DNA of 64,000 nucleotides from CAZHHH01 sp052400685. Its GTDB lineage: Bacteria > Bacteroidota > Bacteroidia > Bacteroidales > Marinilabiliaceae. How positions within the stretch are numbered: the stretch's first letter is position 1; each line of letters opens with the position of its first letter. The position numbers were made by a program, and so were the translations under genes. The notes beneath the pieces are model-generated. The model had not been told where the DNA came from, did not search any database, and saw only the letters and a list, made by a program, of their open reading frames with translations. Below are positions 18,069 to 27,269 of this stretch, one piece after another. The stretch lies in NCBI GenBank assembly GCA_052400685.1, contig JBQTGJ010000002.1. One strand, given 5' to 3'.

Positions 18069-18750
18069 AATCTTCACCATTTTTAGTCGTAATCATTATC
18101 ACTCCGTTTGCGCCACGGCTTCCATAAATAGCAGCTGCTGAATCCTTAATTACATAGATATCTTTAATCTGGCACGGGCTGATAGAACCGATAGAACTAA
18201 CCACCATGCCATCAACAACATACAACGCACAACTTGATAACGTCAACGAGCTAACGCCTCTAATAATAACCATAGGCTCCGCTCCGCCAGCATTAACCTG
18301 AACACCCGGGAAACGACCTTTTATTAAATCAAACACATTATTATAACTACAGAAATCCTGTTGTCGACGATCCAGACGATTGATGGCATTAGTCAGATTA
18401 TCTTTACTCACATAACCATATCCAATAGCTAACTTCTCATTTTCTTCAGTCATCTTAAAATCAACCTTCACCACTAAAGTATCGTCAAGCTTTGGTGTAA
18501 CTCTTACTTTTTTATTTCTAAATACCTTCCCCTCAAAAACAAGCACATCTTTGTTCAATGTTACGATATTAAAATAGCCCAACGAATCAGTTGTTATAGT
18601 AGCACCACTCTTTTGAGCCACAACAGTGAAATTGGCTACCGGCAGCGAATCCAATGTAAAAACCCGGCCATTTACAACCCTATTTTGAGCCTCTAACGAA
18701 AATGTAATAGAAAGCCCAAACGATATAAATAAAAGACAAAAAGATTTCAT
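18067..18750 (-). CDS. Barrel-less SusC-like protein: regulatory domain plus TonB-receptor plug
   Basis: 227-residue secreted protein with the N-terminal architecture of SusC but no barrel. Signal peptide 1-21 (ends LEAQ). Carboxypeptidase-regulatory-like domain about 24-100. A degraded TonB-box region LAIGYGYVSKDNLTNAI (about 107-123) lacks the usual DEVVV. Plug domain about 125-223 with FPGVQVNAGG, VIIRGVSS, YVVDGM and the conserved DSAAAIYGSRGANGVIMITT. It stops immediately after the plug. Three Cys lie in the plug region (134, 174, 193). No barrel remnants follow: the next bases are the terminator and the amylase on the other strand. Transcribed alone. Likely periplasmic and soluble; function unknown. 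Confidence 0.85.
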   Translation of the reverse strand: MKSFCLLFISFGLSITFSLEAQNRVVNGRVFTLDSLPVANFTVVAQKSGATITTDSLGYFNIVTLNKDVLVFEGKVFRNKKVRVTPKLDDTLVVKVDFKMTEENEKLAIGYGYVSKDNLTNAINRLDRRQQDFCSYNNVFDLIKGRFPGVQVNAGGAEPMVIIRGVSSLTLSSCALYVVDGMVVSSIGSISPCQIKDIYVIKDSAAAIYGSRGANGVIMITTKNGED

Positions 18751-18966
18751 ACAACAACATTTTTAGTTTCCGGGATCAGACATAAGACTGACCAAGTTAA
18801 TCATAAATGCACACAAATACAGTTAATCTTAAAAAACGTTATTCGTCATTACTATTATTTTTCAGAGTAAATTAAAACCCATCAAAACATATTTTCGTAA
18901 ATTGGCTTACTTTTTGATATTATCACACTTGAATTTTAAAATTTTTACGAATAAATCCCGAAAACT

Positions 18967-19560
18967 ATGAAAACAAATTATTTAATCGGACTATCATTAG
19001 TCTTTATTTTATCCTTAGGATTCAGCAGTTGCAAATCAAAAAAAGCCGTTACCAAGGCAGCCAGCAACAATGAAATTGGCACTATTCTGGAAGAAATGCC
19101 ATGTGAAAATGCCGGTCGTTCAGACAAAAACTTCTTCCGGGCAACCTCTATGGCGACTAGCTCAGACCTTCAACTGGCCAAAGAAAAAGCACTTATTTTG
19201 GCCAAACAACGATTAACGACACTTATTAACTCGACCACTAAAACCGTCACCGAACGTTACGCCAACGAAAGAGAAATAGGCGACGCCGGCGAGTTCGAAC
19301 AATCCTTCGAAAATATGACGCGCGAGGTAGCCGAAGAAACACTCAACAACATTGTTGTAACCTGCGAAAAAGCCAGTGTCCTTGACAATAAACGCTACAG
19401 GGCTTTCGTAGCCATAGAAGTGGCTAAAGACGACATTTTAAATGGCCTTTCACGCCAAATTTCAAACAACAGTAAATTACAACTTGACTTCGACCGCTCT
19501 AAATTTGAAGAGACGTACAATCAGGAGATGGAAGATTATGCAAAAAAAAATAGTTTGTAG
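18967..19560 (+). CDS. LPP20-like lipoprotein of unknown function
   Basis: 197-residue lipoprotein with lipobox FSSC (Cys22). The mature part has an early PCENAGRSDKNFFRATSMATSSDLQLAKEKALILAKQRL stretch, typical of the LPP20/FlgT-like alpha-beta fold found in several envelope lipoproteins. The RYRAFVAIEVAKDDI segment forms the last strand and a charged helix ends the chain. No catalytic motif seen. It is divergent from the plug protein and upstream of rpsO with its own spacing. I can support the fold class, not a function. Confidence 0.7.
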   Translation: MKTNYLIGLSLVFILSLGFSSCKSKKAVTKAASNNEIGTILEEMPCENAGRSDKNFFRATSMATSSDLQLAKEKALILAKQRLTTLINSTTKTVTERYANEREIGDAGEFEQSFENMTREVAEETLNNIVVTCEKASVLDNKRYRAFVAIEVAKDDILNGLSRQISNNSKLQLDFDRSKFEETYNQEMEDYAKKNSL

Positions 19561-19585
19561 TTTTCACAAAAAACAAATCTGAACT

Positions 19586-19618
19586 ATTGCTTTTTACCAA
19601 TATAAAAAGCTATCTTTG
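19586..19618 (+). promoter_or_regulatory. rpsO promoter
   Basis: TATCTTTG at 19611-19618 is a perfect Bacteroidota -7 element (TAnnTTTG). A TTG at 19587-19589 is spaced 21 bases upstream as the -33 element. Start codon is 29 bases downstream. Confidence 0.75.
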
Positions 19619-19647
19619 CTGCTCAAAATAATTATAGACAAACTGTT

Positions 19648-19917
19648 ATGTATTTGAATCAAGAAGTAAAAAAAGAAATCTTCGCAAAGTACGGAAAGTC
19701 TAATACTGATACTGGTTCTCCAGAGAGCCAGATTGCATTATTTTCACACCGTATTTCGCATTTAACTGAGCATCTCAAGTTAAATAAGAAGGATTATAGC
19801 ACAGAACACTCTTTGGTACGATTAGTAGGAAAACGTCGGCATTTGCTCGATTATCTTAAAGCCAAAGACATTGAACGCTACAGGGCTATTATCAAGGATT
19901 TAGGAATCCGTAAATAA
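19648..19917 (+). CDS. rpsO: 30S ribosomal protein S15
   Basis: 89 residues, the standard length. Binds 16S rRNA in the central domain early in 30S assembly. Hallmarks: GSPESQIALFSHRISHLTEHLKLNKKDYSTEHSLVRLVGKRRHLLDYLK. It lies just upstream of pnp, the classic rpsO-pnp order, but here each has its own promoter and a terminator stands between them. Confidence 0.98.
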   Translation: MYLNQEVKKEIFAKYGKSNTDTGSPESQIALFSHRISHLTEHLKLNKKDYSTEHSLVRLVGKRRHLLDYLKAKDIERYRAIIKDLGIRK

Positions 19918-19933
19918 TAACCAAATGGCTTAC

Positions 19934-19970
19934 AAAAAAGGCAGCTTCGTTAAAGAAGTTGCCTTTTTTT
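19934..19970 (+). terminator. rpsO terminator
   Basis: AAAAAAGGCAGCTTC pairs with GAAGTTGCCTTTTTT, with one G-T wobble and a 6-base loop. The T-run completes a factor-independent terminator 16 bases after the rpsO stop. Confidence 0.87.
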
Positions 19971-20071
19971 GTTTAAATGAATCACTTTTGACACAACAGG
20001 CTATAACGCCATTTTTCCAAAAAAAACAACAGAAAATTCAATCACACACATGATTATTGATTTATTAAAGC

Positions 20072-20100
20072 TTTTGGTCCACAGATTATCTTTATCTTTG
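20072..20100 (+). promoter_or_regulatory. pnp promoter
   Basis: TATCTTTG at 20093-20100 with TTTTG at 20072-20076 about 16-17 bases upstream. Start codon 24 bases downstream. Confidence 0.72.
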
Positions 20101-20123
20101 GACAGAATAAATAAGAATAAAAT

Positions 20124-22244
20124 ATGATTAAGCCAATTGAAAAAGTGATTGACCTTGGCGATGGAAGGTCAATCGTGATTGAAACCGGCAAGCTGGCCAA
20201 ACAGGCCGACGGTTCAGTCATTGTACGCATGGGTAACACCTACCTCCTGGCCACTGTAGTATCGGCACAGGAAGCAAAACCGGGCACTGATTTCATGCCT
20301 CTAACGGTTGAATACAAAGAAAAATATGCTGCTGCCGGACGTTTTCCCGGCGGATTTCAAAAAAGGGAAGCCCGGCCATCCGATTATGAGATCTTGGTTT
20401 CAAGACTAATCGACCGAGCCATGCGTCCACTTTTCCCCGACAATTATCATGCTGACACCTTTGTTACTGTAAACCTTATTTCGGCAGACAAAGAGAGCAC
20501 CCCGGATGCGCTGGCAGGTCTGGCTGCCTCTGCAGCAATGGCTGTGTCCGATATCCCATTCAATGGTCCCATATCTGAAGTTCGCGTTGCCCGTGTTGAT
20601 GGTCAATACGTTGTTAACCCCCCGGCTTCCCAGTTAGCCAAAGCAGACCTCGACATTATGGTTGGTGCATCTTTCGACAACATCCTGATGGTTGAAGGTG
20701 AAATGTCGGAAGTATCCGAAGCCGAACTGCTTGAAGCTATGAAAGTAGCTCACGAAGCAATTAAAGTTCACTGTAAAGTTCAGATGGAACTAACCGAATT
20801 AGTGGGCAAAACTGAAAAAAGAGAATACTGCCACGAAGAAAACGACGAAGAACTGCGTGATAAAGTTTGGAAAGGAACTTATGACAAAGCTTATGCTGTA
20901 GCCAAAAAAGCAAACCCAAATAAACACGAACGTTCCAGCGACTTTAAAGCCGTTGTCGACGAATTCATCGCTGCCAATTACCCTGATACGGACGAATCAG
21001 AGATCCCGATGGAACTCATCAAACGTTATTATCACGACGTTGAGAAAGAAGCCGTACGTCGTTTAATGCTTGACGAAAGTATCCGTCTCGATGGCCGTAA
21101 GATGACTGAAATACGTCCTATCTGGAGCGAAGTAGACTGCCTGCCAGGACCTCATGGATCTGCCATATTTACCCGCGGTGAAACCCAATCGTTAACCACT
21201 GTTACCCTGGGGACCAAAATGGACGAAAAAATCATTGATGATGTCCTGAACCACTCCACCGATCGCTTCTTATTGCACTATAACTTTCCACCGTTCTCAA
21301 CAGGCGATGCCAAACCATACCGAGGTACCGGCCGTCGTGAAATTGGTCACGGAAACCTGGCTATGCGTGCATTAAAAGGCATGCTACCCGAAAATTCACC
21401 CTATGTTATCCGCGTGGTTTCGGATATTCTGGAATCCAACGGATCGTCATCAATGGCAACCGTTTGCGCCGGGACTCTGGCACTAATGGATGCCGGTATT
21501 AAAATCAAACGTCCCGTTTCAGGTATTGCCATGGGATTGATTACCGATACCAAAAGTGACAAATACGTTGTTCTTTCTGACATATTGGGTGATGAAGATC
21601 ACCTTGGTGACATGGACTTTAAAGTGACCGGTACGGAAAAAGGAATTACCGCCACACAAATGGACATCAAAGTGAATGGTTTATCTTACGAGATACTTGA
21701 AAAAGCATTAAATCAGGCCAAAGAAGGCCGGATGCACATTCTCGGTAAAATCAAAGAGACCATCAGCGAACCGCGCGAAGATTACAAACCTCACGCACCT
21801 CGTATTGTAACCATTCGGATTCCTAAAGAAATGATTGGCGCCGTGATTGGTCCTGGTGGAAAAATCATCCAGGAAATACAAGCCACAACAGGAACCGTTG
21901 TTACCATTACCGAAGAAGGCCAATTCGGAAATGTCGACATTTCTGCCGATAACAAAGAAGCAATTGACAATGCATTGGCTCGCGTTAATGCGATTGTTGC
22001 TATTCCTGAAGTCGGTAAAATATACAAAGGCAAAGTGAAATCAATCGTTCCTTTCGGCGCATTTGTTGAAATTCTGCCAGGCAAAGACGGTCTGCTTCAC
22101 ATTTCCGAAATTGATTGGAAACGTGTTGAAAAAACCGAAGATGTCCTCAAAGAAGGTGAAATGATTGAAGTTAAGCTTATCGATATTGATGCACGATCAG
22201 GGAAACTAAAACTTTCAAGAAAAGTTTTACTCCCCAAAGAATAA
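20124..22244 (+). CDS. pnp: Polyribonucleotide nucleotidyltransferase (PNPase)
   Basis: Cytoplasmic 3'-5' phosphorolytic exoribonuclease, trimeric. 706 residues, normal length. First RNase PH domain about 10-140 (YKEKYAAAGRFPGGFQKREARPSD), helical linker about 145-305, second RNase PH domain about 310-540 (FNFPPFSTGD-like HYNFPPFSTGDAKPYRGTGRREIGHG and catalytic SDILGDEDHLGDMDFK). KH domain about 555-615 with IGAVIGPGGKIIQEI, and a C-terminal S1 domain about 625-700 (GKVKSIVPFGAFVEILPG). Own promoter and terminator. Confidence 0.98.
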   Translation: MIKPIEKVIDLGDGRSIVIETGKLAKQADGSVIVRMGNTYLLATVVSAQEAKPGTDFMPLTVEYKEKYAAAGRFPGGFQKREARPSDYEILVSRLIDRAMRPLFPDNYHADTFVTVNLISADKESTPDALAGLAASAAMAVSDIPFNGPISEVRVARVDGQYVVNPPASQLAKADLDIMVGASFDNILMVEGEMSEVSEAELLEAMKVAHEAIKVHCKVQMELTELVGKTEKREYCHEENDEELRDKVWKGTYDKAYAVAKKANPNKHERSSDFKAVVDEFIAANYPDTDESEIPMELIKRYYHDVEKEAVRRLMLDESIRLDGRKMTEIRPIWSEVDCLPGPHGSAIFTRGETQSLTTVTLGTKMDEKIIDDVLNHSTDRFLLHYNFPPFSTGDAKPYRGTGRREIGHGNLAMRALKGMLPENSPYVIRVVSDILESNGSSSMATVCAGTLALMDAGIKIKRPVSGIAMGLITDTKSDKYVVLSDILGDEDHLGDMDFKVTGTEKGITATQMDIKVNGLSYEILEKALNQAKEGRMHILGKIKETISEPREDYKPHAPRIVTIRIPKEMIGAVIGPGGKIIQEIQATTGTVVTITEEGQFGNVDISADNKEAIDNALARVNAIVAIPEVGKIYKGKVKSIVPFGAFVEILPGKDGLLHISEIDWKRVEKTEDVLKEGEMIEVKLIDIDARSGKLKLSRKVLLPKE

Positions 22245-22262
22245 AGATTAGGCATCTAAACA

Positions 22263-22297
22263 AAAAAACGCTTTCGAAAACCTCGGAAGCGTTTTTT
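22263..22297 (+). terminator. pnp terminator
   Basis: AAAAAACGCTTTCG pairs with CGGAAGCGTTTTTT (one G-T wobble), loop of 7 bases, T-run. Confidence 0.85.
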
Positions 22298-22378
22298 ATT
22301 GTCTAATTTATGCTCAAATAATATTAAGCATTGGAAAAAATCATTTTTTAAACGACCTTTGTTTAACCGGTGATTAAA

Positions 22379-22490
22379 ACAAAAGTTCAAATCCGACCAT
22401 ACGCTTGTCCTTAAAATGGTCATTTATCATTTTAACGCACAATTTCAGGACTGCGAAAACCTTAAATTTGAACACTTTCTGTAAATACTA
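22379..22490 (-). repeat. Dispersed intergenic repeat, degenerate copy
   Basis: Minus-orientation copy between pnp and the small membrane protein gene. Core matches are (minus strand) GTTCAAATTTAAGG, TCGCAGTCCTGAAA, ATAAATGACCATTTTAAGGA and CAAGCGTA. Outer ends are worn. Confidence 0.7.
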
Positions 22491-22534
22491 ACATTTTATT
22501 GCGAATACTTACTAACCATAATCAGAGCACATAA

Positions 22535-23026
22535 GTGAAACAACAAACAACCATTTCTGACTGGCATGAAACATTAAGCAATCGTTTGGAAGGGACGCCC
22601 CGGGAAGCAGCCCGATTCTATAACCTTGAAATCATGCCACGCATGATGCATGTACTCTCACAACATAAAGAAGAGTGTAACGAATGTGCGCATTTGTTTA
22701 ACACCATGGATACCATGACACAACAATTGACAAAATGGTTAAAAGAAGAAAGCCCGGAACTAAAAAACTTCCAGTCATCACGTCAACAGATACTTCGTCA
22801 TCTTCATTCATCGCATCAAATCGTTGCGAAAGGACTCTGGCTCTCAAGAATCACTGTTTTAGGCCTGGTAGCCGGCATCCTTCTGGCATGGCTCTCAAAT
22901 ATGATTTTTACACAAACAGAACTTAAAGGCCTTTTAATATCAGGCGCAACAGTCGGAAGCATGGCCGGATGGATAATCGGCAAACTATTTGAAAACCGGC
23001 TGAAAAAACAAAATAAAATTTTTTAG
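22535..23026 (+). CDS. Small membrane protein, unknown function
   Basis: 163 residues from a GTG codon; no in-frame ATG exists near the start and the reading frame fits well from here. The first ~105 residues are soluble and helical, with a CNECAHLFNTM segment that has two Cys, and the last third has two membrane segments (about 105-128 and 132-152) ending in a basic tail. It may be a zinc or redox-sensitive membrane protein, but nothing proves that. Only 25 bases before the peptidase gene, so probably co-transcribed with it. I do not recognise the family. Confidence 0.65.
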   Translation: MKQQTTISDWHETLSNRLEGTPREAARFYNLEIMPRMMHVLSQHKEECNECAHLFNTMDTMTQQLTKWLKEESPELKNFQSSRQQILRHLHSSHQIVAKGLWLSRITVLGLVAGILLAWLSNMIFTQTELKGLLISGATVGSMAGWIIGKLFENRLKKQNKIF

Positions 23027-23051
23027 ACACCTTTATCTAACTTCTACAGCA

Positions 23052-25184
23052 ATGAATAAAGCACTATTACTTTCAACCGTCGTCATCTCAACACTAATTA
23101 TGACAAACGCCTGTACCAATAAACAACAACAACTCAATTATCCCAAAACAGCTAAAGTTGACACAGTAGATGTCTATTTTGGTCATCAGGTAGCCGACCC
23201 CTATCGTTGGCTCGAAGATGACAATTCCGCAGAAACAGAAGACTGGGTGGAAGCCCAAAACCAAATTACCGAACGATATCTCAACGACATACCCTTTCGC
23301 GACAAAATAAAAACCCGTCTGGCAGAGACATGGGCCTACGACCGTATCTCCGCACCTGAAAAAAAAGGCAATTACCTTTTCTACTACAAACATGACGGTA
23401 TTAAAAACCACGCCATTCTATATGCAAAAAACATTCGCACAGACGAAGAAAAAATTCTGATTGACCCCAATCATTTTTCGGATGACGGTACCACGTCGCT
23501 TGGGGGCGCTTCGCTCTCTGAAAATGGCAAATACATTGCCTACGCCATTAGTAAAGGTGGCTCCGACTGGCGTGAAGTTTTTGTTCGCGATGTTGAAACA
23601 GGCAAAGACCTGAATGATCATTTGCAATGGATAAAATTCTCAGACCTGTCGTGGGACAACAACGGTTTTTTCTACAGTAGATACGACCAACCCGGCATAG
23701 GCAAAGAGCTTTCGGGAAGTAACACCTTCCAAAAAATATATTATCACAAACTGGGAACCGCTCAGGATAAAGATGTATTAATTTATCAAAATCTGCAAAA
23801 GCCTCTTCAAACATACACAGCCAAAGTAACCGATGAAAATCAGTATCTACTCCTTTATACCGGCGAGTCCACGCAAGGAAATACCGTTGCACTTAAAAAT
23901 CTGACTAATGATGGCGAGTGGATAATAGCGGACACTTCGATGACTTCTGAAACAAGCTACATTGCTACGGTAAACAAAAAACTTCTGTTTCTGACCAATC
24001 AGGATGCCCCACGCTACCGTCTGGTTGCCATCGACCCCAACAACCCCGGACAACACAACTGGAACGAAGTGTTACCCGAAAGCAGTCATGTTCTTAAAAA
24101 CGTAACGCTGACCAACAACTTTATTATTGCACACTATATGGTCGACACACAAAGTCAGCTCAAAGTTTTTAGTATCACCGGCAATTTTCTGTACAACATA
24201 AATCTACCTACTGACAATGGCGCCGTTACGTCTGTCGAACCTGTTAAAGACGAAAACCGCATCTACTACACATTCACCTCCTATACAACACCTCATCAGG
24301 TTCTCGAATTTGATTTGAGCACGCAAGATGCAACCCTCTATTTTAAACCTAAAGTCGATTTCAACCCTGATGAATACGAAACAAAACTGGTATTTGTACA
24401 GGCTCACGACGGCGCACAGGTACCGCTACACATCGTTCATAAAAAAGGATGCACGATGGATGGCCAACAACCAACCTTATTATATGGATATGGCGGTTTT
24501 AATATTGTGTATCAACCGGGCTTTGACGTTCGTCTGATCCCCTGGCTCGAAAACGGCGGAGTATATGTAAATGCGCACATTCGCGGAGGGGGTGAATATG
24601 GCGACGACTGGCACAATAGTGGCACAAAGATGAACAAACAAAATGTCTTCGATGATTTCATCCTGGCAGCTGAATATCTGATTGAGACAGGCTACACAAA
24701 TCCCGACAAACTGGCCATGATGGGCGGTAGCAATGGCGGATTACTGATAGGTGCTGTTGCCAACCAACGCCCGGACCTGTTTAAAGTTGCACTGCCGGCA
24801 GTTGGCGTCATGGACATGTTACGCTACCAATACTTCACCATTGGATGGGCCTGGGCTGGCGATTACGGCCGCAGCGATGACAGCGAAGAAATGTTTAAAT
24901 ACCTATACGCCTATTCGCCGCTTCATAACATACCCAAAGGCGACCTGTTCCCCGCAACACTCGTAACAACAGCCGACCATGACGACCGCGTCGTACCGGC
25001 TCATTCGTTCAAATATACAGCAACCCTGCAGGAAAATTATTCGGGTCCCAATCCGGTCCTTATACGAATAGAAACCAAAGCCGGACACGGCGCCGGCAAA
25101 CCTGTCGCCATGCAAATTGATGAAGTAGCCGACAAATGGGCCTTCACCCTTTATAATATGGGTCTCAATTATACGAATCAATAA
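23052..25184 (+). CDS. Prolyl oligopeptidase (S9A) lipoprotein
   Basis: Serine peptidase cutting after proline in short peptides, in the periplasm or at the outer membrane. 710 residues. Lipobox TNAC with Cys21, then the S9 N-terminal seven-bladed propeller (about 35-430; DPYRWLEDD and YAISKGGSDWREVFVRD are family landmarks) and the alpha/beta-hydrolase domain. Catalytic Ser560 in GGSNGG, Asp within DHDDRV (642-647 region) and His679 in AGHGAGKP. All catalytic residues are present. Likely co-transcribed with the small membrane protein gene upstream. Confidence 0.94.
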   Translation: MNKALLLSTVVISTLIMTNACTNKQQQLNYPKTAKVDTVDVYFGHQVADPYRWLEDDNSAETEDWVEAQNQITERYLNDIPFRDKIKTRLAETWAYDRISAPEKKGNYLFYYKHDGIKNHAILYAKNIRTDEEKILIDPNHFSDDGTTSLGGASLSENGKYIAYAISKGGSDWREVFVRDVETGKDLNDHLQWIKFSDLSWDNNGFFYSRYDQPGIGKELSGSNTFQKIYYHKLGTAQDKDVLIYQNLQKPLQTYTAKVTDENQYLLLYTGESTQGNTVALKNLTNDGEWIIADTSMTSETSYIATVNKKLLFLTNQDAPRYRLVAIDPNNPGQHNWNEVLPESSHVLKNVTLTNNFIIAHYMVDTQSQLKVFSITGNFLYNINLPTDNGAVTSVEPVKDENRIYYTFTSYTTPHQVLEFDLSTQDATLYFKPKVDFNPDEYETKLVFVQAHDGAQVPLHIVHKKGCTMDGQQPTLLYGYGGFNIVYQPGFDVRLIPWLENGGVYVNAHIRGGGEYGDDWHNSGTKMNKQNVFDDFILAAEYLIETGYTNPDKLAMMGGSNGGLLIGAVANQRPDLFKVALPAVGVMDMLRYQYFTIGWAWAGDYGRSDDSEEMFKYLYAYSPLHNIPKGDLFPATLVTTADHDDRVVPAHSFKYTATLQENYSGPNPVLIRIETKAGHGAGKPVAMQIDEVADKWAFTLYNMGLNYTNQ

Positions 25185-25356
25185 AATTGTCGGGAAGATA
25201 AAAAAATAAAAAAATTCGGCACTGTAATAAAAACCATGATAATTGACCGCGCAAAAGTTTCTTTGCATAAACAAAGAAATTTTAAGATATTTACAAATTG
25301 AAACTATTTAAAACGGATAAAACCCGCGAGTTTCTTTAGATTTTTGAAAACATTAT

Positions 25357-25364
25357 TATATTTG
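25357..25364 (+). promoter_or_regulatory. Promoter of the TPR lipoprotein gene
   Basis: TATATTTG matches the Bacteroidota -7 consensus, 47 bases before the start codon. The -33 element is weak (TTTC near 25331). Confidence 0.6.
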
Positions 25365-25411
25365 TGAGAGAGTTTAGAATAAGTTCAAGAACAAATAATT
25401 AAGCTAACATT

Positions 25412-27136
25412 ATGAAAAGAACAAGTATGAAATTTTTTGGTTATCTGGCACTGGCTACGGTTGTTGCTAGTTGTTCAAGTCTTGATAAGATGAGAACCAA
25501 TTCTCCAGATATTGAATACACCGTAACCCCCGAGGTGCTTGAAGCTCAAGGTGGTAAGGTAGAGGCCAATATCAGAGTACAAATTCCAGGTGGTTACTTC
25601 GACCCCAAAGCAACTTTAACCGCAACCCCGGTTTTAGTTTATGAAGGTGGCGAAACACCGTTTCCCAGCTACACTGTTCAAGGTGAAAAAGCCACTGGAA
25701 ACAATCAAGTCATTTCCAAATTAAATGGCGGACAGGTTAACTACACCAATTCTGTTGATTACAACAAAGACATGAGAGTGTCAGACCTGGTAGTTCGTAT
25801 TAAAGCAACCCGTGGTACTGCTACTGCAGATTTTGAACCGGTTAAAATTGCTGAAGGTGTTATTTCAACAGCCGAAATGGTTACCGCACAAGGCATTTTG
25901 GGTTCTATTGGAGCTGACCAATTCAAAAGAATTGTTCCTATCTCCAAAACTGCTGAAATTCTTTACCTGATTCAACAAGCTAACATCAGAAGAACAGAAC
26001 TGACCAAAGATGAAGTTAAGAAACTGAATGAATTCATCAAGGAAGTTAAAGCCGCTGAAAACAAAGAATTCAAAGGGGCTTCTATCTCAGCTTATGCATC
26101 ACCCGACGGTGCTGTGGATTTAAATACCCGTTTGGCTTCCCGACGTGAAACTTCAGCCCAAAAAGTATTAGCCGGACAACTGAAAAAAGCAAAAGTTGAC
26201 GAAGCTAAAGAAGATAACTTCTTCGATTTGAAAAGCACGCCTGAAGACTGGGAAGGTTTCAAAGCTTTAATGGAAAAAAGCGAAATTCAGGACAAAGACC
26301 TGATTCTACGTGTTCTTTCTATGTATACCGATCCTGAAGTACGTGAACGTGAAATCAAAAACATGTCTCAAACATTTGAAGTGATTGCAAAAGAGATTCT
26401 TCCTCAATTGCGTCGTTCAAAAATGAGCGTTAACGTAGAAGAAATTGGTAAATCAGACGAAGAAATTTCTCAATTGGCTGGCAGCAATCCTGCTGACCTT
26501 ACCATCGAAGAAATTCTTTATGCTGGTACATTGACCAAAGATGCAACCGAAAAAGAAGCAATCTACAAAAAAGCTGCTGCTCAATACCCCAACGACTGGA
26601 GAACCCACAACAATGTAGGTTATGCTCTTTATCTGCAAGGTAACTTCAGCGGTGCTAAAGTTGCATTCGAAAAAGCAAACTCAGTAAAAGCAAATCAACC
26701 TGAAGTGATGAACAATTTGGGTGCTGTGGCCTTGCAAGAAGGTGACATTGCCAAAGCTGAAGAATACTTCGGTTCTGCTGCTGGTGCTGGCAAAGAACTC
26801 GACAATAACCTGGGTGTTGTTGCATTGAAAAAAGGCCAGTACGAACAAGCTATTCGTTACTTCGGTAACAGTACTAGCTGCAACGCTGCTTTAGCTCGTA
26901 TCCTGAATAAAGATTATGCAGGTGCCACTGCAACGTTGAATGCCAACACCATGGAAGTTGCTCAAAAATACTATTTGAAAGCAATTGTTGGTGCCCGCAC
27001 CAACGAAGCCAACCAAGTATTCAGCAACCTGCGTAAAGCTGTTGAATTAGACGCTGCTTACAAAGCAACTGCTGCTACTGATATGGAATTTGCAAAATAT
27101 TTTGAAGATGCAACTTTCAAATCAACCATTCAATAA
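25412..27136 (+). CDS. TPR lipoprotein with an embedded OmpA-like segment
   Basis: 574-residue envelope lipoprotein, lipobox VASC (Cys21). An N-terminal beta-rich part (about 25-170) follows. A middle part (about 170-340) includes FKGASISAYASPDGAVDLNTRLASRRETSAQKVL, which resembles the peptidoglycan-binding OmpA C-terminal motif. TPR repeats fill about 360-570 (NDWRTHNNVGYALYLQGNFSGAKVAFEKAN, NQPEVMNNLGAVALQEGDIAKAEEYF, LDNNLGVVALKKGQYEQAIRYF). Codon choice is unusually uniform, suggesting high expression. Strong promoter and terminator, single-gene unit. Probably a periplasmic scaffold linking outer membrane and peptidoglycan; the exact role is unknown. Confidence 0.78.
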   Translation: MKRTSMKFFGYLALATVVASCSSLDKMRTNSPDIEYTVTPEVLEAQGGKVEANIRVQIPGGYFDPKATLTATPVLVYEGGETPFPSYTVQGEKATGNNQVISKLNGGQVNYTNSVDYNKDMRVSDLVVRIKATRGTATADFEPVKIAEGVISTAEMVTAQGILGSIGADQFKRIVPISKTAEILYLIQQANIRRTELTKDEVKKLNEFIKEVKAAENKEFKGASISAYASPDGAVDLNTRLASRRETSAQKVLAGQLKKAKVDEAKEDNFFDLKSTPEDWEGFKALMEKSEIQDKDLILRVLSMYTDPEVREREIKNMSQTFEVIAKEILPQLRRSKMSVNVEEIGKSDEEISQLAGSNPADLTIEEILYAGTLTKDATEKEAIYKKAAAQYPNDWRTHNNVGYALYLQGNFSGAKVAFEKANSVKANQPEVMNNLGAVALQEGDIAKAEEYFGSAAGAGKELDNNLGVVALKKGQYEQAIRYFGNSTSCNAALARILNKDYAGATATLNANTMEVAQKYYLKAIVGARTNEANQVFSNLRKAVELDAAYKATAATDMEFAKYFEDATFKSTIQ

Positions 27137-27156
27137 TCAATAACTGATTTACATAT

Positions 27157-27189
27157 AAAAAAAGACGCTTCAATGAAGCGTCTTTTTTT
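27157..27189 (+). terminator. Terminator of the TPR lipoprotein gene
   Basis: AAAAAAAGACGCTTC and GAAGCGTCTTTTTTT form a perfect 15-bp stem with a three-base loop. Confidence 0.9.
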
Positions 27190-27269
27190 GTTATAGCAGG
27201 ATCTGCTCTATTGTGCGATTTGACAATTAACCTTAAATTAGCCCCGGAAACCTACTAAAAAACAAAACT

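Noticed and set aside
18067..18750. SusC pseudogene
   Set aside because: The frame is intact from signal peptide to stop, and no barrel-coding remnant occurs downstream, where a terminator and an intact amylase gene lie.
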